This document shows positions 26,601-33,770 of a DNA stretch of 64,000 nucleotides, in pieces (the stretch's first letter is position 1; every line of letters starts with the position of its first letter). The translations under genes and the position numbers were made by a program. The stretch spans positions 1 through 64,000 of the forward strand of contig BMTG01000014.1 of NCBI GenBank assembly GCA_014649555.1, in the 5' to 3' direction. The notes under the pieces were generated by a model. The model worked only from the letters and a program-made list of their open reading frames with translations. It did not search any database and was not told where the DNA came from. This stretch comes from Streptomyces globisporus (GTDB lineage Bacteria; Actinomycetota; Actinomycetes; Streptomycetales; Streptomycetaceae).

Positions 26601-26904
26601 GTCCCAGGAGTACGGCTCCGAAGAACAGGGTGGAAAGGATCCGGGCACCGAAGACGGCGGCGACGGCGAAGGCCGCCCCGCGGTATCCGGTGCCGAATGA
26701 GCCCTCAAGGACCGCCGCTTGCAGCGACAGCAGCACCAGCACGAGAAGGGCGAGTGCGTCGCCGATACCGCCGACGAGCTGGGCGCTCCACAACCGCTTC
26801 AGCGGAGGAATACGCAACAGGGCCCGTACGGCGCGCTCGCGTGAGTCTGCGGCAAGTGTGTCGGAGGTGGGGCTCACGACCGTTGGCTGCTCGGCTCGCG
26901 TCAT
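23611..26904 (-). CDS. tmk: MFS-like membrane domain fused to thymidylate kinase with coiled-coil tail
   Basis: A 1097-residue fusion. Residues about 20-485 are a 12-segment MFS-like membrane domain; residues about 505-715 are a complete thymidylate kinase (P-loop EGGDGAGKST, DR-loop SDRYIDSSVAYQG, lid region); residues about 720-880 are a highly charged Glu/Arg/Lys/Ala coiled coil; the remainder is Ser/Gly/Pro-rich and disordered, ending in Arg/Gly. Standard dTMP kinases have about 210 residues, so this is a large multidomain form, known from other Streptomyces at this locus. It phosphorylates dTMP to dTDP, here presumably at the membrane. ATG 26904 has only a weak Shine-Dalgarno. Confidence 0.93.
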   Translation of the reverse strand: MTRAEQPTVVSPTSDTLAADSRERAVRALLRIPPLKRLWSAQLVGGIGDALALLVLVLLSLQAAVLEGSFGTGYRGAAFAVAAVFGARILSTLFFGAVLLGPLTSLTGPGGKLDRRWLMIGVDGLRLALLVVAPLWIDWTPDKALMMILITVFLAGAGERLWAVAKDSAAPALLPGPPLEGAAVRPLPDHLDALRRLSLRTNFLAVPAAAVVLLAATLVGNLLGSGLEWFSFHQAALGSYVAAGLFSASISTLYFLQFPADRTPRPRSPLEGLRRPATGTGPDKGRTGAVPLLVAVCAAVAGAIAAAAAVTVLHAYDLGGGPATFALLILGLTGGTALGIRTARHVLPTLSRRRLLALAVMVTGLALLALGLVPDTATGIAISLLAGYAAGVAANTGHTLIDQETEAFRQARTTEHLQAVVRVLVALGAVAGPLLAAAIGRHRLAAGDFVFAHGGAAFTLMLLGALLLPVAAFVLAKTDDRAGVPLRRDLREALRGDEPAVAPAATGFFLALEGGDGAGKSTQVEALADWIRSKGHEVVVTREPGATPIGKRLRSILLDVSSAGLSNRAEALLYAADRAEHVDSVVRPALERGAIVISDRYIDSSVAYQGAGRDLAPTEIARISRWATSGLVPHLTVLLDVDPATARERFTEAPDRLESEPAEFHERVRSGFLTLAAADPARYLVVDAGQEPESITTVVRHRLDQLLPLSEAEIEAIEEARRKAEEEARRKAEEEAARKAEEERLEKERQEQLARLRAEEEERKQRELEEARRREAERQAEEARQRAEEARRRAEEDRLRLEAEERVREAEQERLRLKAEEEARKRQEAEAQRLEKQRKAEEALLRAEEARRRAEAEAAVRTEEARAEAERAEAERASRSRTDSRTETSSRSEGASGPTVPENEITVPTPIVNPNEITQPVPTARPEDDGPSGSGSAGSGRSDSGRSGSGSSGSGSGSGDDETTMLPRFTDQRSAGQAGQAGSAGQAGPRQARDADETAVLPPVRDDQPSDRVPQGFFRDESPAPSPAESENERTRELPQVEDPNAPAPDRQQRARKRPRSDWAEETPLDDLPTLADELLGGQDDEGRGGRGRRPRG

Positions 26905-26998
26905 CCGCCCAGCCTATCGGCAGCGGTGCGGTGACTGTCGGCCCGTCCGAACATATGGACGCAGACAGTTTCCGGCCAGGCCCTCACCGGCCCCTGAC

Positions 26999-27052
26999 GC
27001 ACCGCCGCCCGGCGCCGGGATCACGGAGATCCGGGGCGCCGGGCGGCGGTGC
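26999..27052 (-). terminator. Terminator downstream of topA
   Basis: Perfect 18-bp GC-rich arms (26999-27016 and 27035-27052) with an 18-base loop start 24 bp beyond the topA stop on the minus strand, upstream of tmk. Confidence 0.75.
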
Positions 27053-27075
27053 GCGATACAGACGGGATACGGAGG

Positions 27076-29967
27076 TCAGTCGTCCGACGGGGCGGAGGAC
27101 GAGGCCGTCTTCTTGGCGGCCGTCTTCGTGGCGGCGCTCTTCGTGGCCGTCGCCTTCTTGGCCGTCGTCGTCTTCTTCGCCGCGGTCTTCTTGGCGGCCG
27201 TGGTCTTGGCGGCCGTCGTCTTCTTCGCGGCCGTCTTCTTGGCCGTCGCCTTCTTCGCGGGGGCCTTCTTGGCCGTCTTCTTCTTGGCCGGTCCCTTGGC
27301 ACGCTTCTCGGCGAGCAGTTCGTAGCCGCGCTCGGGCGTGATCTCCTCGACGCTGTCACCGGTCCGCAGCGTCGCGTTGGTCTCGCCGTCGGTGACGTAC
27401 GCGCCGAAGCGGCCGTCCTTCACCACAACCGGCGCACCACTGACCGGGTCGGTGCCCAGCTCCTTCAGGGGAGGCTTGGCGGCGGCCCGCCCGCGCTGCT
27501 TGGGCTGGGCGTAGATCGCGAGGGCCTCTTCGAGGGTGATGTCGAAGAGCTGGTCCTCGGAGGTCAGCGACCGGGAGTCGGTGCCCTTCTTCAGATACGG
27601 GCCGTACCGGCCGTTTTGCGCGGTGATCTCGACACCCTCGGCGTCCTCGCCGACGACACGCGGCAGCGACATCAGTTTGAGGGCGTCGGCGAGGGTGACC
27701 GTGTCCAGGGACATGGTCTTGAAGAGCGAGGCGGTCCGCGGCTTCACCGCGTTCTTGCCGGTCTTCGGCGTCCCCTCGGGCAGCACCTCGGTGACGTACG
27801 GGCCGTAGCGCCCGTCCTTGGCGATGATCTGGTTGCCGGTCACCGGATCGGCGCCCAGCTCGAAGTCGCCGCTCGGCTTGGCCAGCAGCTCCTCGGCCAG
27901 CTCGACGGTCAGCTCGTCGGGGGCCAGGTCCTCGGGCACGTCGGCGCGCTGGTGGCCCTCGGCGTCCTTCTCGCCCCGCTCGATGTACGGGCCGTAGCGG
28001 CCGACGCGGAGCTTGATGTCGTTGCCGACGGGGAACGAGGAGATCTCCCGGGCGTCGATCGCACCGAGGTCGGTGACCAGTTCCTTCAGACCGCCGAGGT
28101 GGTCGCCGTCGCCGTTGCCCGCGTCGGAGGCGGAGCCCGCACCGGCCGCGTCGTCACCGGAACCGGACGCTCCGAAGTAGAAGCGCTTCAGCCACGGTAC
28201 GGACTTGGCCTCACCCCGTGCGATGCGGTCGAGGTCGTCCTCCATCCGGGCGGTGAAGTCGTAGTCGACGAGCCGGCCGAAGTGCTTCTCCAGCAGGTTG
28301 ACCACGGCGAAGGACAGGAAGGACGGGACGAGCGCCGTGCCCTTCTTGAAGACGTAACCGCGATCCAGGATGGTCCCGATGATCGAGGCGTACGTGGAGG
28401 GGCGGCCGATCTCGCGCTCTTCCAGCTCCTTGACCAGCGATGCCTCGGTGTAGCGGGCCGGGGGCTTGGTGGCGTGCCCGTCGACCGTGATCTCGTCGGC
28501 GGTCAGCGCGTCGCCCTCGGCGACCTGCGGCAGCCGGCGCTCGCGGTCGTCCAGCTCGGCGTTCGGGTCGTCGGCGCCCTCGACGTACGCCTTCATGAAG
28601 CCGTGGAAGGTGATCGTCTTGCCGGACGCGGAGAACTCGGCGTCCCGGCCGTCGCTCGCCCCGCCGCCGATCTTGACGGTGACCGAGTTACCGGTCGCGT
28701 CCTTCATCTGGGAGGCGACCGTCCGCTTCCAGATCAGCTCGTACAGCCGGAACTGGTCGCCGGTGAGCCCGGTCTCGGCGGGGGTGCGGAAGCGGTCGCC
28801 GGAGGGGCGGATCGCCTCGTGCGCCTCCTGCGCGTTCTTCACCTTGCCCGCGTACGTACGCGGCTTCTCGGGGAGGTAGTTCGCCCCGTACAGCTGCGTG
28901 ACCTGGGCCCGGGCCGCGGACACCGCGGTGTCCGAGAGGGTCGTGGAGTCCGTACGCATGTAGGTGATGAAGCCGTTCTCGTACAGCTTCTGCGCCACCT
29001 GCATGGTCGCCTTCGCACCGAAGCCCAGCTTGCGGCTCGCCTCCTGCTGGAGGGTCGTGGTCCGGAAGGGGGCGTAGGGGGAGCGGCGGTACGGCTTCGA
29101 CTCGACGGACCGGACCGCGAAGGACGAGTCGGCGAGCGCGGCGGCGAGCGCGCGGGCGTTCGTCTCGTCCAGGTGCAGGGTCTGGGCGGAGCCGGCCTTG
29201 AGCTGCCCGTCGGGGCCGAAGTCGCGGCCCTGGGCGATGCGGCGGCCGTCGACCGCGCTGAGGCGGGCGGTGAGGTTCGAGGGGTCGGAGGCGTCACCGG
29301 TGCGACCGGTGGCGAACTTTCCGGTGAGGTCCCAGTACTCGGCGGAGCGGAAGGCGATGCGCTCGCGCTCCCGCTCGACGACGAGGCGGGTGGCGACGGA
29401 CTGGACGCGGCCGGCCGAGAGCTTCGGCATGACCTTCTTCCACAGGACCGGCGAGACCTCGTAGCCGTAGAGGCGGTCGAGGATCCGGCGGGTCTCCTGG
29501 GCGTCGACCATGCGCTGGTTGAGCTCGCGCGGGTTGGCTACGGCGGCCCGGATCGCGTCCTTGGTGATCTCGTGGAAGACCATCCGGTGGACCGGGACCT
29601 TGGGCCGCAGGACTTCCTGGAGGTGCCACGCGATGGCTTCGCCCTCGCGGTCCTCATCGGTGGCGAGGAAGAGTTCGTCGGACTCGGCCAGCAGCTGCTT
29701 GAGCTTCCTGACCTGGGCCTTCTTGTCCGCGTTGACGACATAGATGGGCTGGAAGTCGTGCTCGACGTCCACGCCGAGGCGGCGCACCTCGCCGGTGTAC
29801 TCGTCCGGGACCTCGGCCGCGCCGTTCGGGAGGTCGCGGATGTGCCCGACGCTCGCCTCGACGACGTATCCGGGGCCGAGATAGCCCTTGATCGTCTTCG
29901 CCTTGGCAGGCGACTCGACGATGACGAGTCGGCGGCCGCCCTGTGCGGTCTCGCTGGTCGGGGACAA
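27076..29967 (-). CDS. topA: DNA topoisomerase I
   Basis: A 963-residue type IA topoisomerase. The N-terminal Toprim domain begins RRLVIVESPAKAKTIKGYLG with the DxDxE acidic cluster in ATDEDREGEAIAWH; the active-site Tyr336 lies in FITYMRTDST. Four C-terminal repeats of the topo C-terminal type follow (GRYGPYI, GRYGPYV, GRYGPYL, GRFGAYV), and the last 70 residues are a Lys/Ala/Thr tail characteristic of actinobacterial TopA that raises processivity. A TTG start at 29967 gives the family N-terminus LSPTSETA, preceded by GGAGAGAAG; the longer frame to 30060 adds a non-conserved stretch. It relaxes negative supercoils and is essential in Streptomyces. Confidence 0.95.
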   Translation of the reverse strand: MSPTSETAQGGRRLVIVESPAKAKTIKGYLGPGYVVEASVGHIRDLPNGAAEVPDEYTGEVRRLGVDVEHDFQPIYVVNADKKAQVRKLKQLLAESDELFLATDEDREGEAIAWHLQEVLRPKVPVHRMVFHEITKDAIRAAVANPRELNQRMVDAQETRRILDRLYGYEVSPVLWKKVMPKLSAGRVQSVATRLVVERERERIAFRSAEYWDLTGKFATGRTGDASDPSNLTARLSAVDGRRIAQGRDFGPDGQLKAGSAQTLHLDETNARALAAALADSSFAVRSVESKPYRRSPYAPFRTTTLQQEASRKLGFGAKATMQVAQKLYENGFITYMRTDSTTLSDTAVSAARAQVTQLYGANYLPEKPRTYAGKVKNAQEAHEAIRPSGDRFRTPAETGLTGDQFRLYELIWKRTVASQMKDATGNSVTVKIGGGASDGRDAEFSASGKTITFHGFMKAYVEGADDPNAELDDRERRLPQVAEGDALTADEITVDGHATKPPARYTEASLVKELEEREIGRPSTYASIIGTILDRGYVFKKGTALVPSFLSFAVVNLLEKHFGRLVDYDFTARMEDDLDRIARGEAKSVPWLKRFYFGASGSGDDAAGAGSASDAGNGDGDHLGGLKELVTDLGAIDAREISSFPVGNDIKLRVGRYGPYIERGEKDAEGHQRADVPEDLAPDELTVELAEELLAKPSGDFELGADPVTGNQIIAKDGRYGPYVTEVLPEGTPKTGKNAVKPRTASLFKTMSLDTVTLADALKLMSLPRVVGEDAEGVEITAQNGRYGPYLKKGTDSRSLTSEDQLFDITLEEALAIYAQPKQRGRAAAKPPLKELGTDPVSGAPVVVKDGRFGAYVTDGETNATLRTGDSVEEITPERGYELLAEKRAKGPAKKKTAKKAPAKKATAKKTAAKKTTAAKTTAAKKTAAKKTTTAKKATATKSAATKTAAKKTASSSAPSDD

Positions 29968-30249
29968 CTTCGCTCTTCTCTCCGGTCGACACTCGGTGGG
30001 CATCCGGGCGGCGTCGTGACGCTGCCCGCGGTGCTGTCGCTGCGGAGTGTGACGGTACAACCCGCCCCCGTGTCAAACGGCAAAAGCCCGCAACGGCCAC
30101 TCGAACGGTAACCCGACTTCCGCCATTCCTGCCGCCCGGACCGCCGGGTCCGCGTGACGCGGGGCCTCGGCCTGCGGCTTTTCGCAGGCGGTCGCGGTGT
30201 GCCGCCGGAGGGCCCGTCGACCCGGGCGCCGCCCGGCCGGGGGCGGGGA

Positions 30250-30447
30250 TCAGACGTGCGTGAAGACCCACACACCGAGGCCGAGGAAAACTACGCCGAA
30301 GAGCGTCGTGAGTGCGGTGGAGGCGACAGGGCTCACACCGTGCGCCACCGGCGCGCGGTGCAGGGCTCGCGCCCCTGTCCAGACCAGGAGGGCGGTGCCG
30401 AACAGTGCCAGGGCCGTACCGGCGAAGACTGCGGTGGCGCTCTCCAT
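30250..30447 (-). CDS. Small two-helix membrane protein
   Basis: A 65-residue protein with two hydrophobic segments (residues 3-24 and 42-62) joined by a short His/Arg-containing loop. ATG 30447 has AGGGG about six bases upstream. It is a conserved small membrane protein of unknown function next to topA in Streptomyces, as far as I recall. Confidence 0.75.
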   Translation of the reverse strand: MESATAVFAGTALALFGTALLVWTGARALHRAPVAHGVSPVASTALTTLFGVVFLGLGVWVFTHV

Positions 30448-31059
30448 GTCGTACCCCTAGACCGTCGTGTGACCCGTCGCACGACTCGTCGGGGAGCCGC
30501 CCGTGCCGGGCCGGACGGGCCCGTCGGAGCCGGGCCTCGGCGGCCCGGCTCGGGGAGGTTGTCACCCCGGGGCATCGCCCACACGAACCCCGGGTGAACA
30601 GCACTCCCCCGCCGACGGGCGGAACTCCTTCGGCGGTACGCGCCGGGGCAGGGCCGGGGCCCGGGACGCCCGTGACCGGAATGTGCGGGCCGGGCGCGGC
30701 GCGGGGAGACGTGGGCACGAACGCGCTGGTTAATAAGGACAGCGCGCCCGGAACGACGATCACGACCGGCCGGTACCGGAAGGCGCCCGGGACCGGAAGG
30801 CCCCGGGACCGGGAGGCCGCGGATACCGGAAGGCGCCCGGGCCGCGCTCGGGGCAGCCGGGGGGGAGCGGCAGACACCTCGGGGGGCCGGGCACCCGGCC
30901 TTGAGGTGGTGCCCGGGCAGCGAGCACCCGGCATCCGGTGCCCGGGGCGAAGGGCCCCAGGCGACCCGGGCGACCGGGAGGACCGGCACCCGGGTGTTCA
31001 GAGCGGCGGGCACCTGGGTGTCCGGGGCGCCCCACCCCCGTCCCTCCGCCGCGGCCGGC
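30448..31059. other. 612-bp intergenic region with 50-bp repeats, no gene seen
   Basis: Open frames here are Pro/Arg/Gly-rich and lack ribosome-binding sites. An 18-base element beginning TACCGGAAGGCGCC recurs exactly 50 bp apart (30774-30791, 30824-30841), with diverged copies of GACCGGAAGGCCCC between. A short TTAATAAGG stretch at 30730 is the only AT-rich spot. Confidence 0.5.
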
Positions 31060-32595
31060 CTACTCCCCCCGCGCCACGCCCCCGGACACCGGCTCCAGGA
31101 AGCCCTCCTCGACCAGCAGCCGGATCGCCTGCGGTGTCCGGTCGCGCAGGAGCACCGGGTCCTCCGCCATCAACTGCGCGATCGCGTCCAGGATCCGCCC
31201 GGCGGGCAGCGACCCGTCGCACACGCCGGCGAACCCGGCGGCCACCGCATCGACCTTGGTCGCCCGCATCATGCCCCGGTGCTGACGCAGCACCACATGC
31301 TCGGGATCCTCCGCGCCCGGCAGGCCGACCTGCTCCTGCACGACCTCGGCGGCGAGGGAGAAGTGCCCGGCGAGCAGCGCCGCGTCGTCCTGGTCGCGGA
31401 GGTAGTCCTGACGGGCGAAGTGCTCCTCCACCGCCCGGCCCAGCGGCTGCTGCACCGCGTGCGGCCACTCCTCGACGACGATCGACGCGTTCCCGGCCGC
31501 CGCGGCGGAGGACTTGCGCAGGGTGATCCAGCCGAAGCCGACGGACGTGGTGCCCCGGGCCTCGAACTCGTCGAGCCACGCCTCGTACCGCTCGTCGTAG
31601 TCGGCGGGGTCGCTGCGGTGGTCGCCGCTGTCCCGCAGCCACAGCTCGGCGTACTGCGTGACGTCCTGGACCTCGCGCTGGACGATCCAGGCGTCGCATC
31701 CGTACGGCACCCAGGAGCGCAGCCGGTCCTGCCACTCCTCGCCCTCCACGTGCTGCCAGTTGGCGAGGAACTGGGCGTAACCTCCTTCGTTCAGATGGCC
31801 GCCCGCCTGCTGCACCAGCGTGCGGCACAGGTCGTCGCCGCCCATGCCGCCGTCCCGGTAGGTGAGGCGGGCGCCGGGCGAGATGACGAAGGGCGGGTTG
31901 GAGACGATCAGGTCGAACGTGTCGGAGCCCACCGGCTCGAAGAGGGACCCCTCGCGCAGGTCGGCGGGGGCGGCACCGGACAGGGCGAGGGTGAGCCGGG
32001 TGAACTCCAGGGCACGGGGGTTGAGGTCCGTGGCGGTGACCCGGGTCGCGTGCTGGGCGGCGTGCAGCGCCTGGATGCCGGAGCCCGTACCGAGGTCGAG
32101 CGCCGAGGCGACCGGCGTCCGCACGGTGATCCCGGCGAGGGTGGTGGAGGCTCCGCCGACGCCGAGGACGACGCCCTCCTCGCGCGAGCCGATCCCGCCC
32201 GCGCCGCCGACCGCGCAGCCGAGGTCGGACACGATGAACCAGTCCCCGCCGTCCGGCCCCCCGTACGGCCGTACGTCGACGCACGCGCGGACCTCCCCGT
32301 CCGCACCGCCCTCGCGGCTCACCCAGCCGTCCGCGACGCACTCCTCCAGCGGCAGGGCCGCACGGGCCCGGTCCTCGGCGACGGGGCGCTGCAGAAGGAA
32401 CAGCCGCACCAGCGTGTCGAGCGGAGTGTCGCCCCGGGTGGCGCGCAGGGCGGGGACGGTCTCGCTGCGCGCGAGGGCGGCGTAGGCGGGCGCGCCGAGG
32501 CGTTCGAGGAGCCCGTCCGCGGTGAAGTCCGCGGCGAGGAGGGCCTCACGGAGGGCGGCGGCGTGGTCGGGTGCGGGAAGGCTGCTCTTACTCAC
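31060..32595 (-). CDS. Class I methyltransferase, HemK/PrmC-like with NPPF motif
   Basis: A 511-residue protein. An alpha-helical N-terminal domain (about residues 1-100) precedes a Rossmann methyltransferase domain with ALDLGTGSGIQAL (motif I), TATDLNPRAL (motif II) and DLIVSNPPFVIS, the catalytic NPPF of N-methyltransferases acting on glutamine amides or adenine/guanine bases. A further C-terminal domain of about 130 residues is typical of a long actinobacterial family. Substrate is unknown. GTG 32595 gives the family start (SKSSLPAPDHAAAL), although the GGGAGG before it is unusually close. Confidence 0.88.
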   Translation of the reverse strand: MSKSSLPAPDHAAALREALLAADFTADGLLERLGAPAYAALARSETVPALRATRGDTPLDTLVRLFLLQRPVAEDRARAALPLEECVADGWVSREGGADGEVRACVDVRPYGGPDGGDWFIVSDLGCAVGGAGGIGSREEGVVLGVGGASTTLAGITVRTPVASALDLGTGSGIQALHAAQHATRVTATDLNPRALEFTRLTLALSGAAPADLREGSLFEPVGSDTFDLIVSNPPFVISPGARLTYRDGGMGGDDLCRTLVQQAGGHLNEGGYAQFLANWQHVEGEEWQDRLRSWVPYGCDAWIVQREVQDVTQYAELWLRDSGDHRSDPADYDERYEAWLDEFEARGTTSVGFGWITLRKSSAAAAGNASIVVEEWPHAVQQPLGRAVEEHFARQDYLRDQDDAALLAGHFSLAAEVVQEQVGLPGAEDPEHVVLRQHRGMMRATKVDAVAAGFAGVCDGSLPAGRILDAIAQLMAEDPVLLRDRTPQAIRLLVEEGFLEPVSGGVARGE

Positions 32596-32626
32596 CCTCC
32601 CATTGTGTCCGGTCGCACCGACAACG

Positions 32627-32665
32627 GCAGCGGCCCGGACACCCACCGGGTGTCCGGGCCGCTGC
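32627..32665 (-). terminator. 18-bp perfect hairpin downstream of the lipoprotein gene
   Basis: Arms 32627-32644 and 32648-32665 are exact complements with a 3-base loop, 15 bp after the lipoprotein stop on the minus strand and upstream of the methyltransferase gene. Confidence 0.85.
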
Positions 32666-32679
32666 AAGGAGGACAGCGC

Positions 32680-33357
32680 TCAGGACTTCTTCTCCGAGGA
32701 CTCCTTCTCGGAGGTGCCCTTGTCCTCCGACTCCTTCTTGTCGGGGGCCGAGCTCTCCGAGGACGCGTCGGCATCGGCGTCGGCCGCCCCGGAACCGGAG
32801 GGACCGGTCGAAGCGGTCTGCTTCTGGCAGCCCTCCTGCTTCGACATCGCGACACCGACCTCGCCGGACTGGAGCTTCTTCAGCGCCTGGTCACCACCGG
32901 TGCTGATCTTGTTCAGCTCGTCGGCGATGGTCTTCAGCCCGTCGGCGAACTTGCTCTGCTCCTTGGTGTCGAGTGCGTCGACCTGGGTCTTGAGGTCGGC
33001 GTATGCCTTGGAGGAGGCGTTGAGCTCCTTCACCGCAGCCTTCTGCGTGGCCTCGCCTCCGTCGACGGGCGGCGGGCCGGCCGAGTCCACAGCCGTGCCC
33101 AGCGCCTTGTACGCCTCGGACATCTCCTGGAAGGCGACCGAGTCGGCCTTCTGGACGTCGGCGGGCTTGTTGTTGTCGCCGGTCTTCTCGAGGATCGAGG
33201 CGTTGGCGTTGTTGATCTTCTGGAGTTGCGGCTGAACCTGGTCGCAGACCTTCTTGGCCCAGTCGTTGACCTTGTTGTCGCTGTCGTCGCTGCAGCCCGA
33301 CAGCGTCAGTACGAGTACCGCACCGCCGGACAGTGCGGCTGCAAGCTTCTTGTTCAC
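32680..33357 (-). CDS. Small secreted lipoprotein
   Basis: A 225-residue lipoprotein starting at GTG 33357 with GGAAGGGA nine bases upstream. Signal peptide VNKKLAAALSGGAVLVLTLSGC ends in a lipobox. The mature part is helical and Lys/Gln/Ala-rich, like other actinobacterial 'small secreted proteins', and the last 50 residues are a low-complexity Asp/Ser/Lys/Glu tail. Function unknown. It is transcribed alone, with its own terminator. Confidence 0.85.
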   Translation of the reverse strand: MNKKLAAALSGGAVLVLTLSGCSDDSDNKVNDWAKKVCDQVQPQLQKINNANASILEKTGDNNKPADVQKADSVAFQEMSEAYKALGTAVDSAGPPPVDGGEATQKAAVKELNASSKAYADLKTQVDALDTKEQSKFADGLKTIADELNKISTGGDQALKKLQSGEVGVAMSKQEGCQKQTASTGPSGSGAADADADASSESSAPDKKESEDKGTSEKESSEKKS

Positions 33358-33770
33358 CGGATCGGTCCCTTCCAAGGCTCTCGGCCCGGAACTTACACGG
33401 CGAGGGGACGACAGCCGGGTGCCGCTCATCCTTTATGCACCCTTTTGAAGCCATTTGCACCAAGGGAAATGAGGGAGATGCCACTCATGGAGAGAACCGT
33501 ACGCGTGAGCGGTAACTCATCCGAATGACGGATTCCGCCTGGGCGGCGTCTCCGGCGGGACGGAATCCGCACGCCGAAGGGGGACGGAATCCGGACGCCG
33601 AAAGGGGGCGGGCGGGAGCAGCCTCGAAGGGACACAGGGTGGCAGAGAGGAAGAAGCGGACGGACGGCCCGTCAGCACGGGCCACCCATCCACCTCTTGA
33701 TCACACGTCATCTCGCCCCACAACGAGGCGGACGCGGACCCTCACCCCTCCCCGATCCCCTGCGCACGGG
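33358..33770. other. 413-bp intergenic region with a duplicated 24-bp element
   Basis: It contains the promoter side of the lipoprotein gene and the downstream side of hppA. GACGGAATCCG-x-ACGCCGAA occurs twice in tandem (33559-33582 and 33583-33607) with one substitution and about 24-bp period. No gene with coding character was seen. Confidence 0.5.

Noticed and set aside
27049-30111. A 1020-codon plus-strand open frame opposite topA
   Set aside because: Composition is Gly/Val/Leu/Arg repeats mirroring topA third-codon bias; no ribosome-binding site and no domain.
30154-31526. Plus-strand open frames in and beyond the 30.4-31.1 kb gap
   Set aside because: Arg/Pro/Gly-rich in every phase; repeats explain their length.
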